This document shows, in pieces, positions 50,176 to 59,000 of a DNA stretch of 64,000 nt. The notes under the pieces are model-generated. The model was not told the origin of the DNA and searched no databases. It saw only the letters and a list, made by a program, of their open reading frames with translations. The translations under genes and the position numbers were made by a program. Source of the stretch: a virus; the IMG/VR virus record IMGVR_UViG_3300030108_006260, positions 157,816 through 221,815 of that record, one strand, 5' to 3'. The first letter of the stretch is position 1. Each line of letters starts with the position of its first letter.

Positions 50176-50382
50176 ATGAAAACTTCAAAAATAAAAAGAT
50201 ACCAGAGTAATCTTATGGAGTTAAGAAGACTACGGAATCCTGAAAACTACGACAAGGAAAAAGAGAAGGTAATACTTGATTTAATGTCGATTATTTGGGA
50301 GTCCATGAGCGTTGAAGAAAGGGATTTCTTCCACAAGAACAGTGCATTGTCTTGGCCGCCACCTGTCACCGAAGAAGATTGA
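50176..50382 (+). CDS. Small helical protein, 68 aa
   Basis: A basic N-terminal helix (MKTSKIKRYQSNLMELRRLR) followed by a second helix (WESMSVEERDFF) and an acidic end. No family recognised. It lies two bases after the previous stop and four bases before the next start region, inside a plus-strand late block. Probably a structural or chaperone-like small protein. Confidence 0.55.
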   Translation: MKTSKIKRYQSNLMELRRLRNPENYDKEKEKVILDLMSIIWESMSVEERDFFHKNSALSWPPPVTEED

Positions 50383-50385
50383 TCT

Positions 50386-50799
50386 ATGACGTACTACATT
50401 TTTAGAGCAGACCCAGAAACAAGCCCGCCACCTAGCAATGTGGCAGCTTCCTCAGTTCCCCTTGCAGCTCCCGACCGTACAGTCATCACAATTGGAGCCA
50501 AGATGTTCTCCTCGTCTGACGTTGCAATTATCAGCCGAACTGAACAAGCTCGAAGGGTAGGACGTAGGTCGAACGATCGTTTTGGAGACACTTCTCGTGT
50601 CCAGCCTTCTCACGGAAAAACCATCAACGTCGGATTCGACGGGATAGAGCTGGAGGACCTCGTATTCGAGAACCTAGACCAGTACACACAGGATGCTGTA
50701 GCGGACCTCGTTTACGCCAGGTACCTCATTGTCAGTCAGGACCCAAATAGGGCAAATACGGCTGCTTATCTAGATCCACCCGACATACGGGCTCTGTAG
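50386..50799 (+). CDS. Virion-associated protein, 137 aa, unknown
   Basis: The N-terminal 45 residues are Pro/Ser/Ala-rich and probably extended. The remainder is an alpha/beta region with 'FDGIELEDLVFENLDQYTQDA' and a C-terminal Pro/Asp-rich tail. No enzyme motif. Embedded in the late plus-strand block; a head or neck role is plausible by location. Confidence 0.55.
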   Translation: MTYYIFRADPETSPPPSNVAASSVPLAAPDRTVITIGAKMFSSSDVAIISRTEQARRVGRRSNDRFGDTSRVQPSHGKTINVGFDGIELEDLVFENLDQYTQDAVADLVYARYLIVSQDPNRANTAAYLDPPDIRAL

Positions 50800-50803
50800 T
50801 TCC

Positions 50804-51211
50804 ATGTCTTCTCTTGAGATAGATCTCAGGCATCATGAAGACGGCTCTTACATGCTTGAGATCCGAACAAGGGGAGGCAAGTCGGACATCAACATCACAG
50901 GAATTATACACGATATTGTCGTGGACAAAATCAGGTATCTACAGAAAAAGCTAGATATATCGGAAAAGTATAAGGACTGGATGTTATCTTCTACTACAGA
51001 GACACACGAAAGTCTAACAACTCTTAAGATTCGATATGACAGCATCTACAAGAGGCTGAGCTTGACGACTGAAGCGGTGTCGGAGTTGGTTTCATCGTGG
51101 GAAGAAGGAAAAGAAAGCAGTCTAGTGCTAAAGAACCTGAGGCAGGTTCTTGCTCAAAACGAGAGCTTCTTAGAAGAAGATCTCTCCCTCCAGAAGGAGA
51201 GCGGCAAGTAA
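50804..51211 (+). CDS. Helical protein, 135 aa, overlapping a RuvC-like gene
   Basis: N-terminal beta hairpin (LEIDLRHHEDGSYMLEI) followed by coiled-coil helices to the end (DISEKYKDWMLSS, KNLRQVLAQNESFLEEDL). No recognised family. The last 115 bases overlap the RuvC-like gene in another frame. Since coiled-coil residues extend to the end, the overlap is probably real for both proteins. Confidence 0.5.
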   Translation: MSSLEIDLRHHEDGSYMLEIRTRGGKSDINITGIIHDIVVDKIRYLQKKLDISEKYKDWMLSSTTETHESLTTLKIRYDSIYKRLSLTTEAVSELVSSWEEGKESSLVLKNLRQVLAQNESFLEEDLSLQKESGK

Positions 51212-51648
51212 GAATACTTGCCATGGACCCTGGGCGTAAGAACTTTGCCTGGGCCCTAAGAGAAGAAGGAGAGGTCACACGAGTAGGGTGGGTAGATCCC
51301 ATCGACACTGTGACAGAGGACACTGCTTTCATTAATAGCTGCATCGAGCTTCTTGTCGATACTCAGCCAGACTTTGTTGTGCTAGAGAGGTTCATGGTGA
51401 GGGGAGGAGGCCAGTCAATGTTGGCTGAGACTCTAAACCAGATGATCGGAAGAGTAGCTGTCCTAACCCGTACCTACGCAGGCGTAGAGCTGATCCAGAT
51501 TACGTCGGCTCAGTGGAAGAACTGGTGGAACAAGTCCATCAAAGAGGACTGGCATGAAGCCTATGCAAACGTGGAAAGCATACACCAACGAGACGCCTGC
51601 GGTATGAGCGAGTACATCCAAAACTACTGGATCGACAAGAACCTGTGA
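51097..51648 (+). CDS. RuvC-like Holliday-junction nuclease (RNase H fold)
   Basis: 183 residues from a GTG start. 'VRILAMDPGRKNFAWAL' (first strand with catalytic Asp), 'PDFVVLERFMVRGGG' (Glu) and 'SIHQRDACGMSEYI' (terminal Asp) are the RuvC-like catalytic positions in order. Such enzymes cut four-way junctions and are widespread in phages that pack branched DNA. The preceding 115 bases overlap the upstream gene. The first strand would be lost if the ATG at 51223 were used, so the GTG at 51097 (basic 'MGRRKRKQ' start) is favoured. It lies near recombination-linked late genes. Confidence 0.82.
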   Translation: MGRRKRKQSSAKEPEAGSCSKRELLRRRSLPPEGERQVRILAMDPGRKNFAWALREEGEVTRVGWVDPIDTVTEDTAFINSCIELLVDTQPDFVVLERFMVRGGGQSMLAETLNQMIGRVAVLTRTYAGVELIQITSAQWKNWWNKSIKEDWHEAYANVESIHQRDACGMSEYIQNYWIDKNL

Positions 51649-51659
51649 CTGGCTCAGCA

Positions 51660-51677
51660 AGTTTTTTTTTAAAAAAT
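51660..51677. terminator. T/A tract between convergent genes
   Basis: A run of nine T followed by A-rich sequence separates the RuvC-like gene (ends 51648) from the convergent lipoprotein gene (ends 51678). A short imperfect stem (within 'ctggctcagcaag') precedes the T run. It could be a bidirectional terminator, though the stem is weak. Confidence 0.35.
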
Positions 51678-51974
51678 TTAGTTCCGGCAGACGTGCTCTG
51701 AGTTGAAGTCGAGTACAATATTTCCAGTAAGAGGGTCTACTGTAGGTGATACGGTACTTTCGGTCGACCACATACCTCCAGAATCCTCACACAGCTCTCG
51801 CTCCGTCTTGCTGCGACAAGAAGCACCTGTCCATACTCTTCCTCCTTGTACGCACTCAGAGATGCGCTCTTGAAGCAAAGCCTCCCTACACCCTGGAGAA
51901 TACTGACAAGCATCGCTCACAGTCTCCCTGGCGCAAGAGACAACAACAAGAAGTAGGATGAGTAGTGCTCTCAT
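51678..51974 (-). CDS. Small Cys-rich lipoprotein, 98 aa
   Basis: An N-terminal signal 'MRALLILLLVVVSC' with a lipobox (VVSC) that predicts lipidation of Cys14, followed by a mature part with six or more cysteines (residues about 23-53, 62 and the final CRN). It would anchor in the envelope of a Gram-negative host. Size and lipobox recall outer-membrane spanins (Rz1), but the Cys richness and Gly/Trp content are unlike them. A host-envelope or superinfection-exclusion role is equally possible. The convergent neighbour is the RuvC-like gene. Confidence 0.6.
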   Translation of the reverse strand: MRALLILLLVVVSCARETVSDACQYSPGCREALLQERISECVQGGRVWTGASCRSKTERELCEDSGGMWSTESTVSPTVDPLTGNIVLDFNSEHVCRN

Positions 51975-52369
51975 CGCAGGACCCTTAGGGACCCGAGTAT
52001 GTCCTGAAGAGTATCCTCGTTTGTCTCTGTAGCAAGAGCATGAGATTCTATGCGCTGCATAAGGCAGTCCCAGCTGCCCTGGTAGTGGCCTCTACACACT
52101 CTGGTGGCCATGAGTGCACCAATAGCTAACTGAGCCTCTACGTCCTCTACAGGGAAGCTGGAGAGCATCTCTGATATGCTGTCCCAATCCTTGACCCATA
52201 ACCTCTCGTCAGACCACATGAATACAGCATCTAGCTTTGCATCGTAAGACTGGGGGCTGGAAAGCTCCTCCAGTATCTCTTCAATTAAAGTAAACTCAAG
52301 GCTAGTGTCTACGTTAGGAGACATCTTGATGTCAGGTTGTTCGTCTGTAAGAGTGTTTCTCTTAGTCAT
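51971..52369 (-). CDS. Helical protein, 132 aa, unknown
   Basis: Helical and acidic (Glu/Asp/Leu rich), no recognisable motif. It overlaps the lipoprotein gene by four bases, so the two are co-translated. A 182-base gap lies upstream. Function unknown. Confidence 0.5.
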   Translation of the reverse strand: MTKRNTLTDEQPDIKMSPNVDTSLEFTLIEEILEELSSPQSYDAKLDAVFMWSDERLWVKDWDSISEMLSSFPVEDVEAQLAIGALMATRVCRGHYQGSWDCLMQRIESHALATETNEDTLQDILGSLRVLR

Positions 52370-52551
52370 ATCCTCTATTTACAAATAGTAAATGAATATG
52401 TTCTTAGTCTATAAGAGACTGATCTACGTACATGGGTAGCTTAGAGTCACTCGTACTCTGGATATGCCTATTGTTCCTCTCATGGAACACTACTAAGGAC
52501 TTAGGAGTAAGTGTCTACTTGGCCCACAGTGGCACAGTAGATCCAAGTGTG

Positions 52552-52782
52552 TCACTCGTTGAGGTAGAACTCATCGAAGTCGGAGGGGTCTTCTTCCTCA
52601 TCAAGGAATTCTCTACCCAGGTATCGGTTGAGACTTTGAAGTAGGGGAACTAAGGAATCTGGATCGGGATCACTGGGTTCCCAGTCATTTGCAAGTTGCT
52701 CATCCTCTATAGCGGAGGAGAGGAAGGTACGTATACGGAGGATCTGTTCCTCACTCATAGACTCTAGATCTTTTATTGCCAT
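52552..52782 (-). CDS. Small acidic protein, 76 aa
   Basis: A strongly acidic short protein (Asp/Glu-rich, 'DEEEDPSDFDEFY'). Could be a DNA mimic or a partner-binding protein, but no motif is seen. Its promoter region would share the non-coding gap at 52784-53187. Confidence 0.5.
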   Translation of the reverse strand: MAIKDLESMSEEQILRIRTFLSSAIEDEQLANDWEPSDPDPDSLVPLLQSLNRYLGREFLDEEEDPSDFDEFYLNE

Positions 52783-52783
52783 T

Positions 52784-53187
52784 AGATTACCTGGAAGATA
52801 AGTAAGTAGATATAATCTCTAATGGGAGATAGCAGGTATTAGATATTAGATGTGGGTGAGTGTAGCTTTGTCTCTCAGGCGGGGAGTAGATAGTGGGCCT
52901 TCGGCAGGTCATCAGCTCCCCCGCACCCCGGTTACTTGGCTCTAGACCCAGCGTCTAGTTAACTCTAATTCTAATTATTTAATTTAAGGATCCCTGGGGA
53001 GGGGAACCGCTTGAAGTGAGTTAATGAACGAATTAGGTTTACAATTCACGACCCCCAAAATCGTAACTTTTTTAGTTAAAAGTTGTAAGACCATGATATC
53101 ACTAAGGATAGTGCCTTAAACCTGGCTACCACTGGTATCTTCTAAATATTTTATATTTATTTTAACTATAAATGTAAATAAAATGGA
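52784..53187 (+). ncRNA. Non-coding gap with GC-rich hairpins; candidate structured RNA
   Basis: No protein-coding frame is convincing. It holds a GC-rich composite hairpin at 52879-52924: GCGGGG (52879-52884) pairs with CCCCGC (52919-52924), with an inner GAT/ATC pair and a GCC-TTC-GGC tip at about 52897-52905. A second hairpin lies at 52942-52958 (CTAGAC/GTCTAG, 5-base loop). Further inverted repeats follow near 53040-53060 around a GAATT/AATTC pair. AT-rich promoter-like DNA follows up to the next gene. It is not a tRNA (no T-loop). Strand is assumed from the downstream gene. It may be a regulatory RNA or a control region for two divergent genes. Confidence 0.4.
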
Positions 53188-53973
53188 GTGACTACAAATG
53201 TACGATGCCAGGTGCATGGCGAAATGATCCGAAGGGACTGCTCCCTTTCCAAGTGTGTCTTCTCTACAAAGTATCCGGGAGTCAAAAACTGCATCCTCGT
53301 GTATATGGCTAAGCAGGGCATAGACAGCTTGAAGCCCCTGGACATCTCCTTACTCAAGGGCATTCCCAGCAACCAAGTCAGCAGGAGCCTATCGAAGGCA
53401 ACGGTGCTGATGCGCAATAACACCCTCAAGGTTTCCAACCAGGTAGACATCGAACCTAAGTTCAAGGTTTTGATGGGAATGAATACTTGCTACCACTGTG
53501 AGACACCCATCACGAGTAAGAACCAGAGGCACAGCGTAGAGTCTAAAATCCCCCGGACAGGAGAGAAGGTGGTCTACTGCTCTTCTAAGTGTGCAGAGGC
53601 ACGTCCTGCTCAGTATGTTGCAGCAGAGGCTGCCTGCGGAACGGACATCAAGAACATCGTGTCCTGGGCCGTCAAGAAGTATTCCACCTTAGGAGGACTT
53701 GAGCAGGCACTCGGCATGAACAGGACACTTTTAGGTAAAACCCTGAAGGACTTGCTTGGCCTGGAGGCAGACACACTTTACTCTACCACTGAAAGAGTCA
53801 AGACTCGGTCAAAGTCTTTGGTACGTAGAACAGGGAGCCGACCTGAGTGGCTTACGTCTTTTCACGAGATACTCCAACCCCTGATAGACGACATGAGTGA
53901 CGAGCATGGCCCTCCTACAGTCGACCATTCTTCGTTGATAGAAAACGTCAATAATGTTATTGAATCTATCTAA
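53188..53973 (+). CDS. Zinc-finger/HTH protein, 261 aa, GTG start
   Basis: Starts with GTG at 53188, since the first zinc cluster ('RCQVHGEMIRRDCSLSKC', Cys7, His10, Cys18, Cys23) would otherwise be lost. A second zinc motif (about residues 101-135: 'CYHCETPIT' and 'YCSSKCAEARP') is an FCS/TRASH-like ribbon. Residues about 160-195 ('SWAVKKYSTLGGLEQALGMN', then 'LLGKTLKDLL') fit a helix-turn-helix. It may be a DNA-binding regulator. An ATG-GAG-TGA mini-ORF overlaps just upstream of the GTG and might affect initiation. The long leader is the structured gap at 52784-53187. Confidence 0.55.
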   Translation: MTTNVRCQVHGEMIRRDCSLSKCVFSTKYPGVKNCILVYMAKQGIDSLKPLDISLLKGIPSNQVSRSLSKATVLMRNNTLKVSNQVDIEPKFKVLMGMNTCYHCETPITSKNQRHSVESKIPRTGEKVVYCSSKCAEARPAQYVAAEAACGTDIKNIVSWAVKKYSTLGGLEQALGMNRTLLGKTLKDLLGLEADTLYSTTERVKTRSKSLVRRTGSRPEWLTSFHEILQPLIDDMSDEHGPPTVDHSSLIENVNNVIESI

Positions 53974-54057
53974 TCATTAGAGTCGCTAAAAAACTACTTA
54001 TCTAGTGGCGTTGGTACCAAACATTCGGGCAGATATCGCCCACCTTAGGAGATTTTC

Positions 54058-54876
54058 ATGAGAGATAACATTAACCACCGGATCCTTGCTCGTTTGAGCA
54101 ATGCAGTAGAGGACCGGAATCTTCCTCCCCGGTCGGACATGTATCTTGCCGATGTTCAACCCATTGACGCAACACAGTGTAAGATCCTCGTAGGATATGA
54201 CAGCCATGTAGCAGGAGAGCCTAGGCTTTCTCAGATTGAAAGGTTCGTAGAGTCTCGCTGGAACAACGCTGTTGTTGCACAGGCTACCACGGCCCGCAAT
54301 CATGACGGAGCAGAAGCTGTATCTATCCTAGTGACAGCCAATGTTCCTACTCGTAATGTTGCTGATGCTACAGTCATGCGTAGGATCACCGCAGGAACCT
54401 ACATGGATAACCAGACAGGTCATGTCTGGGTTGTCGCAGACAACGGAACCAATAAATATCTCATGAGGCGCCCTGAAAAGCCCATCGAGGAGATTGTTGG
54501 AGCCCCAGAGCGTGTTTCTAGGAAGCAAGCCCGCTTTGAAGATCTACGCACAGCCTCGGCTATGGTAGGTGAGGGTGACACTGTTCGTTTCTGGGACGGC
54601 TCTATGCCCATGGTAGGCAAGGTAACATCCTCAGCAGCAGACTCCTTGTCTGTATCTGCAAACGGCAGGTCCTACAAGATCAGCCCCGAGGCTGTTTTCA
54701 ATGTGGTCGAGCGCTCGGAGTCCAGGCTCAGCGGCGAACAGTCAACTCTAGAGGACTACTACGCCCGTGCTTTTGGAAGTGAAGACTTTGCTCGTAAGTT
54801 TACACGCAAGCTAAACAGGCAAGAAGATCCACTTTCTTCTGACACCGGCTGGTCCGGTGGTGGAAGTGAGGACTGA
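54058..54876 (+). CDS. Protein with SH3/KOW-like segment, 272 aa
   Basis: The ATG is preceded by AGGAG at the correct spacing. The middle and C-terminal part includes 'EGDTVRFWDGSMPMVGKVTS' and 'ADSLSVSANGRSYKISPEAV', consistent with a KOW/SH3-like beta barrel. The C-terminal 45 residues are polar and disordered (Ser/Gly/Asp). No family is named. Its place just ahead of the packaging genes makes a late role likely. Confidence 0.6.
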   Translation: MRDNINHRILARLSNAVEDRNLPPRSDMYLADVQPIDATQCKILVGYDSHVAGEPRLSQIERFVESRWNNAVVAQATTARNHDGAEAVSILVTANVPTRNVADATVMRRITAGTYMDNQTGHVWVVADNGTNKYLMRRPEKPIEEIVGAPERVSRKQARFEDLRTASAMVGEGDTVRFWDGSMPMVGKVTSSAADSLSVSANGRSYKISPEAVFNVVERSESRLSGEQSTLEDYYARAFGSEDFARKFTRKLNRQEDPLSSDTGWSGGGSED

Positions 54877-54898
54877 TTTATAGGCGTTATGCCTTTTC

Positions 54899-55159
54899 AT
54901 GTCAAAACGACTTAAAAGACTTAGAGTTCTATCTAAAAAGTTAGATTCTCTTCTGGATAGGGGTGAAAACCTCAGGTTTCCTCGTGATCCAGATAAAACA
55001 GTAGATGAGAATGTGCCCGTAAGCCCTCATGGGTTTCCGGGCATTCTCACTGATACCATGGGAGGCCCAGGTAGTGCCCGGCATAGGGAACACCAAGCTC
55101 CTGGGCCTCGTGGTATAGCCTCCTCGGAAGAAGAGGAAGAAGAGGAAAAGGATGACTAG
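54899..55159 (+). CDS. Small basic/Pro-rich protein, 86 aa
   Basis: N-terminus basic (MSKRLKRLRVLSKKLDSLLD); the rest Gly/Pro-rich with an acidic C-terminus of Glu repeats. It overlaps the next gene by eight bases. May be a small assembly or packaging protein. No recognisable motif. Confidence 0.55.
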   Translation: MSKRLKRLRVLSKKLDSLLDRGENLRFPRDPDKTVDENVPVSPHGFPGILTDTMGGPGSARHREHQAPGPRGIASSEEEEEEEKDD

Positions 55160-55757
55160 GGAAAATCCCTTTAAAAATCTATCATCTGACCAGAGAGAAC
55201 TTATAGAGAAAGCCTACGAGTCGGGACAGTCTCCTGAGGAGATAGGTATAAAGTTCGAGCTGGACTTTGACGATGTACGGTTTTATTGTGAAAACTTCAT
55301 CACACCTCCTAAATCTAGGTATGAGAGACTGCAAGAGATTGTATCAGATCTAGAAAGCACGACAGAGCAGTGTAGGCATCGTATTGACAGCGGGAGCCAA
55401 GACTCTGCAATGATGATACAGTCATATCAGAGGCTTATGTCCGAGTACCGTGTTGCACTTGCGGAGTTGGATGAAGTTAAGACCCCCACTGATGTAGTTG
55501 AGGACATCGTAAAGAAAGTCCTGAACCCATTTGTAATAGGAATAGCAAAGGTGTCCACAGAGGAGACTAAGAAGCTACAAGAGGAGCTGATTAAGCTAAA
55601 CGTACCTAGTAGAGATGCTAAGGGTATGTCTGAAGAGATTTTTCGTAGGCTAATGGCCAACGTAAAAACAAACTTGGTAGATGCTGAACGTGCATTGAAT
55701 GGGTACTATGGAATAAAGTCGAAGAAGAATGACGACATCATGGGAGGCATACGATGA
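55152..55757 (+). CDS. Candidate small terminase subunit (HTH), 201 aa
   Basis: Residues about 8-50 ('SDQRELIEKAYESGQSPEEI' and 'GIKFELDFDDVRFYCENF') form a helix-turn-helix like those in DNA-recognising small terminases. The rest is helical with a long coiled-coil-like segment. Two short genes upstream of the large terminase is a common place for the small subunit, which binds the DNA and helps the motor start. The assignment rests on HTH plus synteny; it could instead be a regulator. Confidence 0.5.
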   Translation: MTRENPFKNLSSDQRELIEKAYESGQSPEEIGIKFELDFDDVRFYCENFITPPKSRYERLQEIVSDLESTTEQCRHRIDSGSQDSAMMIQSYQRLMSEYRVALAELDEVKTPTDVVEDIVKKVLNPFVIGIAKVSTEETKKLQEELIKLNVPSRDAKGMSEEIFRRLMANVKTNLVDAERALNGYYGIKSKKNDDIMGGIR

Positions 55758-56056
55758 ATCCTCAGATAAAAGCTAGACTTGCCCATGTTGCTTCTAATGT
55801 CCGGTTACTAGAAAAATTTTCTAAAATTTTACTAGCAGAGATCAGTACGTCTGATGAAGTACTGAGAGATCTTGGAGTAGTCGAGGACACCGAGAACGAA
55901 GAAGATGAGTGCGACATGTCCCTGGATCCTATGGATTGTGGCATGGACGATGGATCTGTCCCTGCGGGCCCCAGGAACGAGCCAAACAAATCCATTTACC
56001 AGGTGTCCACAGGACATGGACAGTCTACAGTAGATATGTTCACTTCTGTTGCCTGA
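55754..56056 (+). CDS. Small protein ahead of terminase, 100 aa
   Basis: Overlaps the previous gene by four bases (ATGA). N-terminal helix ('QIKARLAHVASNVRLLEKFS') and an acidic, Asp/Met-rich C-terminal half. No family recognised. Ends 27 bases before the large terminase. Probably a packaging accessory. Confidence 0.55.
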   Translation: MNPQIKARLAHVASNVRLLEKFSKILLAEISTSDEVLRDLGVVEDTENEEDECDMSLDPMDCGMDDGSVPAGPRNEPNKSIYQVSTGHGQSTVDMFTSVA

Positions 56057-56083
56057 GACCTGTTGTCTTATTAGAGGATAATT

Positions 56084-59000
56084 ATGCTTGACTTTGAATC
56101 GTCATCTTTTGACGAAGAGAACAGCCATCTATTAGACTTAGATAGGCTTATCGAACAGGTAATAGAATCTGGACTAGATCCTAGTGTATTCGACCACGCC
56201 ATTGACATTGAATACGCTAAAAACGTAATAGACTTTGCACTTAATCCTGATTTCTTGGACACTGTTCTATGGGCTAAACAGGCCGAGCAAGCAGTAAGGC
56301 TATTTTCTGAGTATTGTCCCGAGTGTACCGACATGGACTTCTTCAATGATGTCCCTGTTGATGCTGTTATGGGAACATTCAAGTCTAAGGTAGTATTACT
56401 TGAGAACGGTGTCTGCCCAGTATGTTCTAAAAACAAGAAGGAGCTGTTCAAAGAGCTTCCTTTTGAGCTGGTTTCTTGTTTGGGTCAGCGCGCAGGAAAG
56501 ACTGCTCTTACCGGAGGAGTTCTTGCCCCTTATTACGTACACAAATTTCTACAAATACCTAACCCTGCGCGGCACTATGGTCTAATGAAAGGATCTTTCT
56601 TTCAGATGACCTTTGTTGCCGTTACAGCAGGACAGGCTTATGAGTCTGTGTGGATGGCGTTTAAGGGTGCTATCGCAAACAGCCCGTGGTTCCAGAAGTA
56701 CATAGCCAGACTTCATGCAATAGAAAAAGAAAGAAACCTCGAAAAGGGAGACCTCGTAAAGGTCCTTGACACTGGCATCTTGTTTAAAAACAAGATGCTT
56801 TCTTGCAGCTTTGCCGCAGCAGATATGAAATCTCTTCGTGGTAGAACACGTGTATTCTGTGTAAGTGGAGATACTAGTATTGTAACAAATAGTGGTATCG
56901 TTCACGCGAGAGATATATCTTCATTAGAAGATCCCTTGTTCCTTACAAAAGATGGCGGGTACAAAAAAGTCACACGTTCTTTTGAAAGAGAAACTGATAC
57001 ATTACGCATAGTAAGTTCTTGTGGGTATGAACTAACCGGGAGCACGGAACACCCTGTCCTAATCGCAAACCCTGACGCTACGTTACAGTACAAACCGCTC
57101 GGAGAATTGTCTGAGGGGGACGTTCTAGTTATATCGAGAGACCCCCAGCAGATGAGACCTGACGCAGACCCAGGACCACTTCCTGCTCCGCCTAAGAAAG
57201 GTCCACTGGGTCACAACAACAGGAAGTACATACCTACTGATAAGATGACAGCAGACCTTGCGTACCTCCTTGGAATCCTGGCAGCAGAGGGGTACCTTAC
57301 TAAAAAAGTGGTTAGGTGGCACACTTCCGATAAAGATATATTAGACAAGTCCTTAGCTTCTTTTGAGTCTGTTTTTGGTACCCTTCCTAAAGTTATACCG
57401 CATGATTCTCTTGAGGAAAACTGGTCCCCAGGTTGGTATATTGAGGCACAGAGCCCTATTGTATACAACTTCCTGAAGGGTATAGGGCTAAGTGGAAAGT
57501 CCCACGAGAAAACTGTTCCTTGGTCGATATTGAGGAGTAACAGTTCTTGTGTGAGGAGCTTCCTTGCTGGTTACCTAGACGGAGATGGCAACGTTGAGTT
57601 CGATTCTGAAGGAAAAGCCAAGGCTGTTACGGTTCATAGTAAGAGCGAGGACCTTCTTCGAGAAGTTCAGCTACTTCTTCTTTCTCTAGGTATCGTATCC
57701 CATAGGTCAAAATACACTAGGGAGATAAAAGGCAAAGAAGGAACATACTACAAACTACAGATGTTCGGTAAAAATGTAGGACTTTTTAGTCAGAAGGTCG
57801 AGTTGATACCAAGAAAAAGAGGAAGTTCCACTCCATCTGAGTACATAGACACTGACCGTGTTTACCTAGACCTAGGTGAATTACACACAATGTCAGAAGA
57901 AACCAACTTTGCACTATACTACAAGAGAAACTATCAAAACTCTGTCTATGCTTCGACTATAAAAAAGAAATTTTCTGTTCTTCAGGATAGTCACCCTGAT
58001 GTGGCAGGTAGATTGTCTGAGTTCTTTGAGCAGAACCTATTTTTCGATCCAGTAAAGTCGATAGAAGAAACAGGCATTCAGAAAGTGTACGACTGGACCG
58101 TAGAGGATGAGCATAATTTCATAGGAAATGGAATAATACAGCATAACTGCGCAATTGACGAATTGGGCTGGTTCAACTCATCTGATATGAAAAGGGCAAA
58201 TGCAGATGAAACCTACGCTGCTTTATCAAACTCACTGAGAACTATACGCTCTGCTTCAGACCGTCTGTGGGACCAGGGAAACTATAATACTCTCCCAGGA
58301 TACATGGCCAACTTTTCCTCACCCAGCTCTCAGTATGATAAGATTATGAGGCTCCTAAAAGAAGGAGAGCGAGATAAGAGAAAGGTTTGCTTTCACATGG
58401 CGTCTTGGGAGGCGTCACCGCTAATTACTAGAAAGAGTCTTTCTTCCGAAGAACTGAACGATCCAGTAAAGTTTTGGAGAGACTTTGGTGCCGTTCCTCC
58501 TCTTGCCAACAACCCGTTCATAGAATCGGAGAGTGCTATAAAGTCCACACAATCGGCTACTAAGCCTGTGATAAACTGGAGACCTAAATACGTACAGGAC
58601 AAGGTCAATCCTGATATGAGGTACATTGCTGCGGAGCTGGTGGGTAACGTAAAAGACAGGCTAACGCCTCGTCTGATAGCAGTGGATGGCGGAGAGAGGC
58701 AGAACTCCTTCGCTATTGGAATATTCCGAATGGAACCAAAGCCCGATGGAGGATTCCAGATCATACAGGATGCCATTATCGAAGCAAAACCAGAGAAGAT
58801 AGAAAGAACAAACGAGGTCATACCCGTTCACTTTCCTACCATGTTCGACCTTGTACTTAAGCTATCTGACAAATATAAGGGTCTGAACGTTTTAGCGGTT
58901 GTGTACGATAGGTGGCAGTCTACTGGAGAGGTTCAACGCCTCCGTGAGATGAAGGTTAAGGCAGAGAGATACTCTCCAAAAGAGTCAGATTTCAAGATAC

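Noticed and set aside
52432-52644. Plus-strand 70-residue frame
   Set aside because: It overlaps the credible minus-strand 76-aa gene, has no ribosome-binding site, and its composition is not that of a protein.
52879-52990. tRNA or tRNA-like gene in the gap
   Set aside because: No T-loop (GGTTCRANYCC-like), no anticodon arm of 5 bp with a 7-base loop, and stems do not fit the cloverleaf.
54888-54899. Short stem AGGC...GCCT before the 86-aa gene
   Set aside because: Only four base pairs; too weak to call a terminator or operator.
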